This document shows, one piece after another, positions 1 to 8,755 of a stretch of DNA of 64,000 nt. The DNA is taken from positions 186,001 through 250,000 of the forward strand of contig NZ_JARESG010000005.1 in assembly GCF_029076445.1 (NCBI RefSeq), read 5' to 3'. Made by a program: the position numbers and the translations under genes. The notes under the pieces are model-generated. The model had not been told where the DNA came from and searched no databases. It was given only the letters and a program-made list of their open reading frames with translations. This stretch comes from Pseudarthrobacter naphthalenicus (GTDB taxonomy: Bacteria; Actinomycetota; Actinomycetes; Actinomycetales; Micrococcaceae). Numbering within the stretch: position 1 is the first letter of the stretch; every line of letters begins with the position of its first letter.

Positions 1-515
1 CCATCCGTTACAGCTCCGGCGTCATCTGCGTCCCCCTGACCGGGGACCGCGCCGACGCCCTGGAGCTGCCTCCCATGGCGGCCGTGAACCAGGACTCGAA
101 GGGGACGGCCTACACCGTTTCCTGCGACGCTGCGGTGGGGGTCAGCACCGGCATTTCCGCCACGGACCGCGCCCTGACCGCCCGCGTGCTGGCAGACCCG
201 GCGGCCGGACCGGCCGCTGTAACCAGGCCGGGGCATATTTTCCCGCTCCGGGCCGTTAACGGGGGAGTGCGTGAACGCCCCGGCCACACCGAAGCGGCCG
301 TGGACCTCTGCCGGCTTGCCGGACTGGAGCCGGTGGGCGTGATCGCAGAAGTTGTGTACGACGACGGTGAGATGATGCGGCTCGACGGGCTGCGGGCATT
401 CGCCGCCGAACACGGGTGCCCCCTGATCTCGATTGAGGATTTGGTGGTTTACCTTGAAGCAGGGGCCGCGGTTCCCGCCGACAGTCACACCGGGCCGGAC
501 GCCCGGGCGGAGTAG
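1..515 (+). CDS. ribB: 3,4-dihydroxy-2-butanone-4-phosphate synthase, C-terminal part (5' end outside window)
   Basis: Forms the four-carbon unit of riboflavin from ribulose 5-phosphate. The open frame enters from the left edge (first full codon at base 3). It shows the family blocks [30 protein letters not shown] and [10 protein letters not shown], then [15 protein letters not shown] and the acidic C-terminus. The frame stops with TAG at 513-515. In many bacteria RibB is fused to RibA; here ribA starts 10 bases later in another frame with its own ribosome binding site, so the two are separate proteins. N-terminus not visible. Very sure of family. Confidence 0.95.
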   Translation, partial: IRYSSGVICVPLTGDRADALELPPMAAVNQDSKGTAYTVSCDAAVGVSTGISATDRALTARVLADPAAGPAAVTRPGHIFPLRAVNGGVRERPGHTEAAVDLCRLAGLEPVGVIAEVVYDDGEMMRLDGLRAFAAEHGCPLISIEDLVVYLEAGAAVPADSHTGPDARAE

Positions 516-525
516 AGGAGTAACG

Positions 526-1254
526 ATGACGGTTTCCGAGCTTTCGGACGACAGCCAGCACAACGGCCACCACCGCGGGGCAGCCGCAAACGGCCGTGCC
601 CACCCGGTCAGCTCCGGGCCGATTGTGCAGCTTCCCACCGCCTTTGGCGACTTCATCACGCAGGCCTGGACTGACCTGGTCACCGGCGCGGAGCACCTCG
701 CGGTCAGCTCACCCAATCCTCCCAAGGACGGCCTTGCGCCCCTGGTCAGGCTCCATTCCGAGTGCTTGACCGGCGATGTCTTCGGGTCCTACCGCTGCGA
801 CTGCGGCGAACAGCTGGCCTATGCCCTGGAGCTCATCAATGAGTATGGCGGCACGCTGCTGTACCTCCGCGGACAGGAAGGCCGGGGCATTGGCCTGGCC
901 AACAAAATCAAGGCCTATGCCCTGCAGGAAGCCGGCTTCGACACCGTGGAGGCCAACGAGCAGCTCGGGCTGCCCGTCGACGCCCGCTGCTACAAGGCCG
1001 CCGCCCAGATTCTCGCGGAGATGGGCCTGCACGAGGTCCGGCTCCTGAGCAACAACCCCGACAAACAGAACCGGCTTGCCAAGGCCGGGGTCAGGGTGGT
1101 GGAGATGGTTCCCACCGAGGTGCCGTCCCGCGACCAGAACATCCGCTACCTGCAGACCAAGAAGGACCGCATGGAGCACCGGCTCACGCTGGACACCCAC
1201 GTTGCAGCAGTGCCCGTCGCCGCTGCCGACACATTCTCCCCTGACAACGACTGA
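526..1254 (+). CDS. ribA: GTP cyclohydrolase II
   Basis: First step of riboflavin synthesis: opens the imidazole ring of GTP. The ATG at 526 follows GAGGAG with 4-5 bases spacing; longer in-frame starts upstream lie inside ribB and are rejected. The 242-residue protein carries the zinc site HSECLTGDVFGSYRCDC, the active-site block RGQEGRGIGL and the C-terminal VRLLSNNPDKQ. The first ~40 residues are a low-complexity His/Gly/Asn extension not typical of the enzyme core. It lies between ribB and ribH, consistent with one transcription unit. Confidence 0.96.
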   Translation: MTVSELSDDSQHNGHHRGAAANGRAHPVSSGPIVQLPTAFGDFITQAWTDLVTGAEHLAVSSPNPPKDGLAPLVRLHSECLTGDVFGSYRCDCGEQLAYALELINEYGGTLLYLRGQEGRGIGLANKIKAYALQEAGFDTVEANEQLGLPVDARCYKAAAQILAEMGLHEVRLLSNNPDKQNRLAKAGVRVVEMVPTEVPSRDQNIRYLQTKKDRMEHRLTLDTHVAAVPVAAADTFSPDND

Positions 1255-1288
1255 CTCCCCATAACGACTGAACGGACCACCTACACGC

Positions 1289-1774
1289 ATGAGCGGACAT
1301 GGCGCACCAGATATTGACCTCACTACCCTGAACCCGGCGGAAACATCGCAGCTGCGGCTGGCCATCGTGGCTGCCAGCTGGCACACCCAGATCATGGACG
1401 GCCTCCTGGACGGTGCACTGCGCGCTGCCAAGGACGCAGGCATCAGCGAGCCCACTGTCCTGCGGGTTCCGGGAGCCTTCGAGCTGCCGGTCGCTGCCGC
1501 GCGGCTGGCACCGCACTTTGACGCGGTGGTGGCGCTCGGCGTCGTCATCCGCGGCGGCACGCCGCACTTCGAATACGTATGCCAGGCGGCGACGGCGGGA
1601 CTTACCGATGTGAGCGTCTCCACCGGCGTGCCGGTGGGCTTCGGCGTGCTCACCTGCGACACGGAACAGCAGGGACTGGACCGCGCGGGCCTGCCCGGCT
1701 CCAGCGAGGACAAGGGCCACGAAGCGGTGACGGCGGCCCTGGCCACCGCCGTTCTGCTCAAGCAGTACAAGTAG
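1289..1774 (+). CDS. ribH: 6,7-dimethyl-8-ribityllumazine synthase
   Basis: Condenses the RibB and RibA/RibD products to lumazine, the immediate riboflavin precursor; forms icosahedral or pentameric particles. 161 residues, normal length. Recognised by [15 protein letters not shown] and the signature [16 protein letters not shown], then [14 protein letters not shown] and the C-terminal KGHEAV. ATG start 34 bases after the ribA stop. Last rib gene here; hisE follows after about 100 bases. Confidence 0.96.
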   Translation: MSGHGAPDIDLTTLNPAETSQLRLAIVAASWHTQIMDGLLDGALRAAKDAGISEPTVLRVPGAFELPVAAARLAPHFDAVVALGVVIRGGTPHFEYVCQAATAGLTDVSVSTGVPVGFGVLTCDTEQQGLDRAGLPGSSEDKGHEAVTAALATAVLLKQYK

Positions 1775-1880
1775 CAGTCCGACAAACGGCTGGCGGGCGC
1801 GTGTGTGTTCCCTCACATCGCGCCCGTCATGCGTCGGCCCGACAGGCGCCGCCGGGCCCGCAGCAAGTAGGCTGTAGGGC

Positions 1881-2144
1881 GTGAAGAATTTCGAGACGCT
1901 GTTCGCTGAACTGAGTGAGAAGGCAGCCACCCGCCCGGCAGGCTCCCGCACCGTCGCTGAATTGGAGTCCGGAGTCCACGGCATCGGCAAGAAAGTCGTG
2001 GAGGAAGCAGCCGAAGTCTGGATGGCCGCTGAGTACGAATCCGATGAGGCCGCGGCCGAGGAAATCTCCCAGCTGCTGTACCACCTGCAGGTTCTGATGC
2101 TCGCCAAAGGCCTGACCCTGGAAGACGTCTACAAGCATCTCTAG
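1881..2144 (+). CDS. hisE: Phosphoribosyl-ATP diphosphatase
   Basis: Second step of histidine synthesis: hydrolyses phosphoribosyl-ATP to phosphoribosyl-AMP. 87 residues with a GTG start at 1881. It is the small all-helical MazG-like enzyme, recognised by [14 protein letters not shown], the metal-binding segment [14 protein letters not shown] and the second acidic segment [15 protein letters not shown]. It is a stand-alone HisE (not a HisIE fusion); the HisI partner is at 4781. It precedes hisG by 92 bases, the usual actinobacterial hisE-hisG pair. Confidence 0.95.
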   Translation: MKNFETLFAELSEKAATRPAGSRTVAELESGVHGIGKKVVEEAAEVWMAAEYESDEAAAEEISQLLYHLQVLMLAKGLTLEDVYKHL

Positions 2145-2236
2145 CCACAGCGGTGCCGCGGCCTTCCCGGCCGGCCGGTGCCTTGTGTGGCCCGAATTGC
2201 CTGATCAACAGACCTCCCCAACCAAGAAAGACCCCC

Positions 2237-3097
2237 ATGCTGCGAGTAGCCGTCCCCAACAAGGGCTCCCTGTCCGAAGCCGCGTCCGCGATGCTGTCCG
2301 AGGCGGGCTACCGCCAGCGCCGGGACACCCGCGAGCTGGTCATGATGGACCCGGACAATGACATTGAGTTCTTCTTCCTCCGCCCCCGCGACATCGCCGT
2401 TTACGTCGGCCGGGGAACCCTCGACGTCGGCATCACCGGCCGCGACCTGCTGCTGGACGCTGAGGTGGAGGCCGAGGAACTCCTGCCCCTGGGTTTCGCT
2501 GCCTCCACGTTCCGCTTCGCCGGACCGGTGGGGGACTTCAGCAAGGTTGAGGAACTCGAAGGAAAGCGTCTCGCCACCAGCTATGACGGCCTGCTCCGCG
2601 GTTACCTTGCCGAGCGCGGCGTCAACGCCAAAGTGGTGCGGCTCGACGGCGCCGTCGAGTCCTCCGTGCGCCTCGGCGTCGCGGACGCCATTGCCGACGT
2701 CGTCGAAACCGGCAATACGCTCAAGGCCGCCGGCATGGAGATCTTCGGTGACCCCATCCTCAAGTCCGAAGCCGTCCTGATCCGCCGCACCGGCAAGGGA
2801 GGCGCCGCGAACGGCACCGCCAGGGAGATCGACGTTCTCATCCGCCGCCTCCAGGGCGTCCTGGTGGCACGGCAGTACGTCCTCATGGACTACGACATCC
2901 GCAAGGAACTCGTGGAGAAGGCTGCGGCCCTGACACCCGGCCTGGAATCACCCACGGTATCGCCGCTGCGCGACTCCGAGTGGGTGGCTGTGCGGTCCAT
3001 GGTCCCCAAGAAGGACACCAACCGCATCATGGACGAGCTGTACGACCTCGGCGCCCGCGCCATCCTGGTCAGCAGCATCCACGCCTGCCGGATCTAG
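2237..3097 (+). CDS. hisG: ATP phosphoribosyltransferase, long form
   Basis: Committed step of histidine synthesis: joins PRPP and ATP. Starting at ATG 2237 ([16 protein letters not shown]) gives 286 residues, the long form that carries its own C-terminal ACT-like histidine-sensing domain and needs no HisZ. Visible blocks: VGITGRDLL, the PRPP-loop region [14 protein letters not shown] and the C-terminal regulatory part ending in [14 protein letters not shown]. An extended reading frame upstream is rejected because it lacks homology. hisF follows after 11 bases. Confidence 0.96.
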   Translation: MLRVAVPNKGSLSEAASAMLSEAGYRQRRDTRELVMMDPDNDIEFFFLRPRDIAVYVGRGTLDVGITGRDLLLDAEVEAEELLPLGFAASTFRFAGPVGDFSKVEELEGKRLATSYDGLLRGYLAERGVNAKVVRLDGAVESSVRLGVADAIADVVETGNTLKAAGMEIFGDPILKSEAVLIRRTGKGGAANGTAREIDVLIRRLQGVLVARQYVLMDYDIRKELVEKAAALTPGLESPTVSPLRDSEWVAVRSMVPKKDTNRIMDELYDLGARAILVSSIHACRI

Positions 3098-3108
3098 GGG
3101 ACATTGTC

Positions 3109-3885
3109 ATGGCTGTAGCTGTACGAGTCATTCCGTGCCTCGATGTCGACGCCGGACGTGTGGTGAAGGGCATCAACTTCGAGGGGCTCCGCGACGCCGG
3201 TGACCCGGTGGAACTTGCCCACCGCTATGACAACGCCGGCGCTGATGAGCTCACGTTCCTGGACGTCACCGCATCCTCCGGCAACCGCGAAACCACGTTC
3301 GACGTGGTCCGCCGAACCGCTGAGGAAGTCTTCATCCCCCTGACCGTGGGCGGCGGCGTCCGCGGCGTGGCCGAGGTGGACAAGCTCCTCAGGTTCGGGG
3401 CGGACAAAGCATCCATCAACACCGCCGCCGTGGCGCGGCCGGATGTCATCAACGAAATCAGCAGGCACTTCGGGTCCCAGGTGCTGGTCCTGTCCGTGGA
3501 CGCGCGCCGGACCCGTCCGGGATCCGAGCCCACGCCGTCGGGCTTTGAAGTAACCACCCACGGCGGCCGCACGGGCACCGGCATCGACGCCGTCGCATGG
3601 GCGAAGGAAGCCGCGGACCGCGGCATCGGCGAGATCCTGCTTAACTCCATCGACGCGGACGGCACCAAGGACGGGTTCGACCTTGAGCTCATCCGCCTGG
3701 TGCGTGCCGCCGTCAAAGTGCCGATCATCGCGTCCGGCGGCGCGGGGGAGCCGGCCCACTTCCCGCCGGCAGTGGCCGCAGGCGCCGACGCCGTGCTGGC
3801 CGCCTCAATCTTCCACTGGGGCCCGGACAACATGATGGCCCAGGTCAAGGACGCCATCCGCGCAGCCGGCTTCGAAGTCCGCTAA
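3109..3885 (+). CDS. hisF: Imidazole glycerol phosphate synthase, cyclase subunit
   Basis: With the glutaminase HisH it makes imidazole glycerol phosphate and AICAR. 258-residue (beta/alpha)8 barrel. The two catalytic aspartates are in [15 protein letters not shown] (start) and [14 protein letters not shown]; phosphate sites are VGGGVRG and [12 protein letters not shown] at 3109, 11 bases after hisG. hisH, hisA, hisB, hisC and hisD are not in the window. A large palindrome follows the gene. Confidence 0.96.
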   Translation: MAVAVRVIPCLDVDAGRVVKGINFEGLRDAGDPVELAHRYDNAGADELTFLDVTASSGNRETTFDVVRRTAEEVFIPLTVGGGVRGVAEVDKLLRFGADKASINTAAVARPDVINEISRHFGSQVLVLSVDARRTRPGSEPTPSGFEVTTHGGRTGTGIDAVAWAKEAADRGIGEILLNSIDADGTKDGFDLELIRLVRAAVKVPIIASGGAGEPAHFPPAVAAGADAVLAASIFHWGPDNMMAQVKDAIRAAGFEVR

Positions 3886-3903
3886 TCCCGCCCGCTTAAC
3901 CAC

Positions 3904-3964
3904 AACGCGGGGTCACTTTTCGCCCAATAAACGACAGTTTTCGGGCGAAAAGTGACCCCGCGTT
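3904..3964. terminator. Perfect 22-base inverted repeat, candidate bidirectional terminator
   Basis: Arms at 3904-3925 and 3943-3964 are exact reverse complements, separated by a 17-base A/T-rich loop. Core of the arm: GCGGGGTCACTTTTCGCCC. It lies between hisF (+) and the convergent gene at 3999 (-), so it could end both transcripts. There is no long T-run, and the arm is longer than most simple terminators; it could also be a dispersed intergenic repeat. That part is inference. Confidence 0.7.
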
Positions 3965-3998
3965 GGTGTTTGTTGGGGACCGGCGGGGCGGTGAAACC

Positions 3999-4643
3999 CT
4001 ACAGGCCGACTTCGGCGGACTGAAGGAGGGCGACGGCGTCCGGCTGGCCTTCGAAGGTGACGAGGGCGTGGCGGGTGCGGCCGTGCGCGTGCATCAGCAG
4101 TTCACCGGGCTCACCGACGATCGCCACTGACACGGGGGCGCGCTTGGCCACGTGCCGGGGCCCGGAAGGGCGTACCAGCACAATGCCAAGATCCACGCCG
4201 CGGTAAAGAATGGCGGCACGTTTGATGAGTTCGTCCCACAGGGCGTCTGAGTATGCCTCGTCCAGGGCCCGCGGAGCCCAGCGGTCCACGGCCCGGCGGA
4301 TGTCCTCGGTGTGGACGAAGTATTCGATCAGGTTCGAACTCTCGTCCAGGGCCTTGATCTTCATGGGCGACAGGGCAGGGGGGCCGCCGCGGAACGTATT
4401 GACCAGTCCCGCATACTCGTCCGGGGTCTTCAGCTTTGCGGCGAGCTTGGCAGTGGCCTTGTCCGAAGCCTTGGAAAGGCTCTTGATGATCAGGCCGAGG
4501 CCCACGGCAGCCTTGCGTTCGCGCAGGTACAGGTGCGCGGCAAGGTCCCTGGTGCGCCAGCCCCGGCAGAGGGTGGGGGCATCAGGACCGGCCGCCAGGA
4601 GGGTTTCGGCCAGGACTTCGCGGGACGGGTCAACGTAATGCAT
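3999..4643 (-). CDS. TIGR03085-type DinB-like metal-binding family protein
   Basis: About 214 residues beginning MHYVDPSREVLAETL. The start LAETLLAAGPDAPTLCRGW followed by TRDLAAHLYLRE is the N-terminal signature of the actinobacterial TIGR03085 / mycothiol-dependent isomerase-like superfamily, a four-helix metal-binding fold. The later EYFVHTEDIRRA supplies a second conserved His block. Biochemical function is not established. An in-frame GTG at 4694 would add 17 residues; I prefer the ATG at 4643 because family members begin close to HYVDP, but no clear ribosome binding site decides it. Transcribed against the his genes. Confidence 0.8.
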   Translation of the reverse strand: MHYVDPSREVLAETLLAAGPDAPTLCRGWRTRDLAAHLYLRERKAAVGLGLIIKSLSKASDKATAKLAAKLKTPDEYAGLVNTFRGGPPALSPMKIKALDESSNLIEYFVHTEDIRRAVDRWAPRALDEAYSDALWDELIKRAAILYRGVDLGIVLVRPSGPRHVAKRAPVSVAIVGEPGELLMHAHGRTRHALVTFEGQPDAVALLQSAEVGL

Positions 4644-4780
4644 CACTTGTGAAACTAGCACGAGAGCGTGGAAGTTGGGCAGCGGAGCCGCCACGGGAGA
4701 GGTGCCCTTGGTAACAGACGGTTTTGTATGCCACGCAGGGCATATTAGGCGGCTGTTGAACAGGCACTAGACTTGAGCTG

Positions 4781-5188
4781 ATGTCTGAGCAGCCCGCCCC
4801 CGCCCCCGTATCTGTCCCTGCCCCCGCCGCCAGCCCGCTCCCACCCGGCGTGGCGGCAGCGCTGAAGCGTGACAGCGCCGGGCTCGTCGCTGCGGTGGTC
4901 CAGCAATTCGACACCAACGAGGTGCTGATGCTGGGCTGGATGGACGACGAAGCGCTGCACCGCACCATGACCACGGGCCGGGTCACGTTCTACTCCCGCT
5001 CCCGCCAGGAGTACTGGCGCAAGGGAGACACGTCAGGCCACGTCCAGTGGGTCAAATCCGTTGCCATGGACTGCGACGGCGATGCCTTGCTGGTCAGGGT
5101 GGACCAGGTCGGGGCGGCCTGCCATACAGGGACCCGCACGTGCTTCGACGGACGCGCACTCGAGGTCCGGACGGGCCCGGCCTCCTAG
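4781..5188 (+). CDS. hisI: Phosphoribosyl-AMP cyclohydrolase
   Basis: Third step of histidine synthesis: opens the adenine ring of phosphoribosyl-AMP. 135 residues. Conserved blocks [30 protein letters not shown] and the zinc/magnesium site [20 protein letters not shown] (with a second Cys in RTCF). The first ~25 residues are Pro/Ala-rich and lie outside the fold. Separated from hisF by the convergent gene at 3999; directly upstream of trpE (101-base gap), so his and trp are adjacent here. Confidence 0.95.
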   Translation: MSEQPAPAPVSVPAPAASPLPPGVAAALKRDSAGLVAAVVQQFDTNEVLMLGWMDDEALHRTMTTGRVTFYSRSRQEYWRKGDTSGHVQWVKSVAMDCDGDALLVRVDQVGAACHTGTRTCFDGRALEVRTGPAS

Positions 5189-5289
5189 CCACTCCCTGCG
5201 GCGGAACCCGTTGCAGCCTTACATCCTTTTGCCAGCAAACGACTGACGCCGCCCGCGGCGGCACACAAGAACAGGCGGAAAGCATAACC

Positions 5290-6858
5290 ATGCAGGACCT
5301 TGGAATGATCAGCCCGGGCCTCGAGGAGTTCCGCGAGCTCGCCGCCACCAGCCGGGTCATCCCCGTGACGCTCAAGGTGCTGGCGGATGCCGAGACGCCC
5401 ATCGGCCTGTACCGGAAGCTGGCCAATGGCCAGCCCGGAACGTTCCTTATGGAGTCCGCGGCCGTTGGCGGCACCTGGTCGCGCTATTCCTTCATCGGGG
5501 CCAACTCCCGCGCCACGCTGACCACCAAGGACGGCCAGGCCCACTGGCTCGGCCAGCCCCCTGCCGGCGTGCCCCTGGACGGCAACCCCGTGGACGCCAT
5601 CCGCGACACTGTCGAAGCGTTGCGGACCAGCCGGTTTGAGGGTCTGCCGCCGTTCACGTCCGGCCTGGTGGGTTTCCTCGGCTGGGAAACCGTCCGGCAC
5701 TGGGAACGACTCACCAGCCCGCCCGAGGACGATCTCCACATTCCCGAACTGGCCCTGAACCTGGTGACGGACATGGCCGTCCACGACAACCACGACGGCA
5801 GCGTGCTGCTCATCGCCAACGCCATCAACTTCGACAACAGCTCCGAGCGGGTGGACGAGGCGTGGCACGACGCCGTTGCCCGGGTGAAGGCGCTGCTCAC
5901 CAAAGTCAGCACACCGGTAGCGCAGCCCGTCTCCGTCCTGGAACCCGCCGCCCTGGACTTCGCCTCCAGCGTCCAGGAACGCTGGGCCGAACCCGCCTAC
6001 CTCGAAGCCCTGGACCGGGGCAAGGAGGCCATCGTGGACGGTGAAGTATTCCAGGTAGTGATCTCCCGCCGTTTCGAAATGGAGTGCGGCGCCTCACCGC
6101 TGGACGTCTACCGGGTCCTACGCAACACCAACCCCAGCCCGTACATGTACCTCTTCAGCCTCGAGGACGCCGACGGCCGGGAATACACCATCGTGGGGTC
6201 CTCCCCGGAGGCCCTGGTGACCGTGACCGGGGACGAAGTCATCACCCACCCCATCGCCGGTTCCCGGCCCCGCGGAAAGACCGTTGAAGGCGACAAGGCC
6301 TTGGCCGAGGAACTCCTGGCCGACCAGAAGGAACGCGCCGAGCACCTGATGCTGGTGGACCTGTCCCGCAACGACCTCTCCAAGGTCTGTGTAGCAGGCA
6401 CAGTGGACGTCACCCAGTTCATGGAGGTGGAGCGGTTCAGCCACATCATGCACCTTGTTTCCACCGTGGTGGGGACGCTGTCCCCGGAGGCCAAAGCCTA
6501 TGACGTCCTCAAGGCAACCTTCCCGGCCGGGACACTCTCAGGCGCCCCCAAGCCCCGGGCTCTCCGGCTTCTGGACCAGTTGGAGCCGCACCGGCGCGGG
6601 ATCTACGGCGGCGTGGTGGGATATCTGGACTTCGCCGGCGACATGGACATGGCCATCGCCATCCGCTCGGCCCTGCTCCGTGAAGGACGGGCGTACGTCC
6701 AGGCCGGCGGCGGCATCGTGGCGGACTCGGTGAATCCCACCGAGGCGATCGAAACCGTGAACAAGGCCGCCGCACCGCTCCGCGCGGTCCACACGGCCGG
6801 TTCGCTGCGCAACATTACGGCAGAGACGCTGCCCGAACCGGGAAAGGCCAGCGAATGA
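5290..6858 (+). CDS. trpE: Anthranilate synthase component I
   Basis: Converts chorismate to anthranilate, first step of tryptophan synthesis, using ammonia from a TrpG glutaminase not seen here. ATG 5290 gives 522 residues, normal length; the longer open frame upstream overlaps hisI. Tryptophan feedback site motif is present as LMESA (usual LLESA). Chorismate-binding core: SSPEALVTV, HPIAGSRPRGKT, LVDLSRNDLSKV, FPAGTLSGAPKPRAL and QAGGGIVADS. A GC-rich hairpin (GCCGCCCGCGGCGGC, near 5250) lies in the leader, but I see no Trp-rich leader peptide. Confidence 0.96.
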   Translation: MQDLGMISPGLEEFRELAATSRVIPVTLKVLADAETPIGLYRKLANGQPGTFLMESAAVGGTWSRYSFIGANSRATLTTKDGQAHWLGQPPAGVPLDGNPVDAIRDTVEALRTSRFEGLPPFTSGLVGFLGWETVRHWERLTSPPEDDLHIPELALNLVTDMAVHDNHDGSVLLIANAINFDNSSERVDEAWHDAVARVKALLTKVSTPVAQPVSVLEPAALDFASSVQERWAEPAYLEALDRGKEAIVDGEVFQVVISRRFEMECGASPLDVYRVLRNTNPSPYMYLFSLEDADGREYTIVGSSPEALVTVTGDEVITHPIAGSRPRGKTVEGDKALAEELLADQKERAEHLMLVDLSRNDLSKVCVAGTVDVTQFMEVERFSHIMHLVSTVVGTLSPEAKAYDVLKATFPAGTLSGAPKPRALRLLDQLEPHRRGIYGGVVGYLDFAGDMDMAIAIRSALLREGRAYVQAGGGIVADSVNPTEAIETVNKAAAPLRAVHTAGSLRNITAETLPEPGKASE

Positions 6859-7457
6859 CCCCGGTCTGGGCGCGGAAATCCACCCTGGTCCTGCTGATCG
6901 CGGCGCTGGCGTTGGCCGTCTTCGGCACCACAACACAAAACTGGATCACCGTCACCCTCGATCCGGACCAGGTGGGCCAGACCGTGGGGGGCCAGAACAT
7001 CCTCACCGTCCAGGGCAGCAAGGCAGCCACGGCGGTGACCGCGCTGGCGCTGGTGGCCCTTGCCGGCGGCCTGGCCGCGTCCATTGCCGGGAAGATCGCA
7101 CGGTGGGTCATCACGGCCATCGTGGTCCTCGCAGCGGCCGGCATCATCGTCGCAGCTGCCACCGTGCTGGCTGATCCGCTCGCCGCCGCACAGGGGTCCA
7201 TCGCAGCCGCCACCGGCGTCTCCGGAAGCAGCGCGGGAGCTGCGGTGACCGCGTTCCCGGTGCTCGCCGTCGTCGTCGGAATTCTTCTGGCGCTCGGCGC
7301 GCTGCTGATCATTCCGGCGGGCCGGTTCTGGAAGTCCCGCACCAAATATGACGTGGCGTCCGCCGGTGCCGCGGCGGGGAATTCCGCCCCGCCGGCGGGT
7401 CCGGTGGACGAGATCGACAGCTGGGACAGGCTCTCGCGCGGCGATGATCCCACCTGA
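6855..7457 (+). CDS. Trp-operon-associated membrane protein (Trp_oprn_chp family)
   Basis: Overlaps the trpE stop by four bases (ATGA). 200 residues with about four hydrophobic segments: near the N-terminus (STLVLLIAALALAVFG), 56-75, 77-98 and 128-150, and a soluble Asp-rich tail. This small membrane protein sits between trpE and trpC in many Actinobacteria; its role is unknown. The overlap implies coupled translation with trpE. Confidence 0.9.
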   Translation: MTPVWARKSTLVLLIAALALAVFGTTTQNWITVTLDPDQVGQTVGGQNILTVQGSKAATAVTALALVALAGGLAASIAGKIARWVITAIVVLAAAGIIVAAATVLADPLAAAQGSIAAATGVSGSSAGAAVTAFPVLAVVVGILLALGALLIIPAGRFWKSRTKYDVASAGAAAGNSAPPAGPVDEIDSWDRLSRGDDPT

Positions 7458-7573
7458 GCCGCTCCCGGCCGACGCCGGAACGGGCCGCCCGAACGGTGGC
7501 CCGGGCCGCCGATGGGCAGGTTGCGGCCAAAAAATGGCAGAATGTAAGCAGTATTGATCCTGAGGAGATTCAC

Positions 7574-7861
7574 ATGAGCAAAGCACCCGCATCCGCGTCC
7601 AAATCCGCCCCGGCCCCTGCCGTGCACATCGGCGTTGACCACAGCCAGGAACTGGGCCATGGCAACAGCCCCGCCGCATGGACCTGCGTGATTGTCATGC
7701 TGGTGGGCGCGCTCATCGCGGCGATCGCTTTTGTCATTGCCAACACTCCCATCTTCATCGCCGGCGCGTGCGTGATGGTCCTCGGCCTGATCCTCGGCTT
7801 CATCATGCGTAAAGCGGGCTACGGCGTCGAGGGCAGCAAGCTGAAGAGCTCCGGCCACTGA
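7574..7861 (+). CDS. HGxxPAAW-motif small membrane protein
   Basis: 95 residues with a good ribosome binding site (TGAGGAG, 7561-7567) before ATG 7574. The motif HGNSPAAW is the name-giving HGxxPAAW signature of a small actinobacterial family; two transmembrane helices follow (TCVIVMLVGALIAAIAFVIA and the IFIAGACVMVLGLILGFIM segment). Function unknown; it is regularly encoded next to trpC. Its TGA overlaps the trpC ATG by one base. Confidence 0.92.
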   Translation: MSKAPASASKSAPAPAVHIGVDHSQELGHGNSPAAWTCVIVMLVGALIAAIAFVIANTPIFIAGACVMVLGLILGFIMRKAGYGVEGSKLKSSGH

Positions 7862-8682
7862 TGGCCACCGTTCTCGATGACATCAATGCCGGTGTCAGGG
7901 AGGATATGGAAGCCAGGAAGCGTCTGGTTTCCCTCGCGGAACTGAAGGAACGGGCACTCGCAGCCGCACCGGCGCGTGACGCGTGGGCAGCACTTGGCGG
8001 CCCCGCGGCACTCCGCGACGAGCTCAAGGTGATCGCCGAAATCAAGCGCCGCAGTCCCTCGAAGGGTGACCTCGCCACCATCGTGGATCCGGCGTCACTG
8101 GCCGTGCAGTATGCCGACGGCGGCGCCGCCGTGATCAGTGTCCTCACCGAAAAGCGGCGGTTCAACGGCTCACTCGCTGACCTGGACGCCGTCCGCGCCA
8201 GCGTGGATGTCCCCTTGCTCCGCAAAGACTTCACCGTGGACGAATACCAGATCTGGGAGGCCCGTGCCCACGGCGCCGACCTGATCCTGCTGATCGTGGC
8301 TTCACTCTCGGACAGCGAGCTCCGGGACTTCAGTGCCCTCAGCCGCGAGCTGGGCATGAACGTGCTGGTGGAAACGCACACGGAAGAGGAAATCGCCCGT
8401 GCCGTGGCGGCTGAGGCGCGCATCATCGGCGTCAACGTCCGCAACCTCAAAACGCTCGACGTCGACCGTTCCGTTTTCGCCTCACTCGCCGGCCTGATCC
8501 CCGCCGAAGCGCTGGTTGTCGCCGAATCCGGCGTGCGCGGTGTGGACGATGTGTCGCATTACGCGGCGAGCGGTGCCAACGCGATCCTGGTGGGCGAAGC
8601 CCTGGTGAGCGATTCGACTCCGCGGGAGCGGATCGCAGAGTTCACCGCGGCCGGCGCTGCCGCCATCGCCGCGCGGGCCTAG
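7861..8682 (+). CDS. trpC: Indole-3-glycerol phosphate synthase
   Basis: Ring closure that forms indole-3-glycerol phosphate in tryptophan synthesis. 273-residue barrel. Catalytic Lys/Glu blocks: VIAEIKRRSPSKGDL, VPLLRKDFTVDEYQIWEA, IIGVNVRNLKTL and VVAESGVRG. Starts one base inside the previous gene's stop, so it is translationally coupled. A monofunctional enzyme, no TrpF fusion. A short inverted repeat (8682-8688 with 8702-8708, GCCCGCA / TGCGGGC) follows the stop and could lower read-through into trpB. Confidence 0.96.
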   Translation: MATVLDDINAGVREDMEARKRLVSLAELKERALAAAPARDAWAALGGPAALRDELKVIAEIKRRSPSKGDLATIVDPASLAVQYADGGAAVISVLTEKRRFNGSLADLDAVRASVDVPLLRKDFTVDEYQIWEARAHGADLILLIVASLSDSELRDFSALSRELGMNVLVETHTEEEIARAVAAEARIIGVNVRNLKTLDVDRSVFASLAGLIPAEALVVAESGVRGVDDVSHYAASGANAILVGEALVSDSTPRERIAEFTAAGAAAIAARA

Positions 8683-8755
8683 CCCGCAACGCCGGTCCCG
8701 GTGCGGGCCGAACAAAACTTTCTGAACAATCAACTGGAACAGGACGGTGAGACTG

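Noticed and set aside
433..525. Extended N-terminus for ribA
   Set aside because: Overlaps ribB in another frame; ATG 526 has a good ribosome binding site and matches the family.
5047..5289. N-terminal extension of trpE through hisI
   Set aside because: It is the shadow of hisI; TrpE homology starts after ATG 5290.
5189..5289. Tryptophan attenuator before trpE
   Set aside because: A GC-rich hairpin exists but there is no leader peptide with tandem Trp codons.
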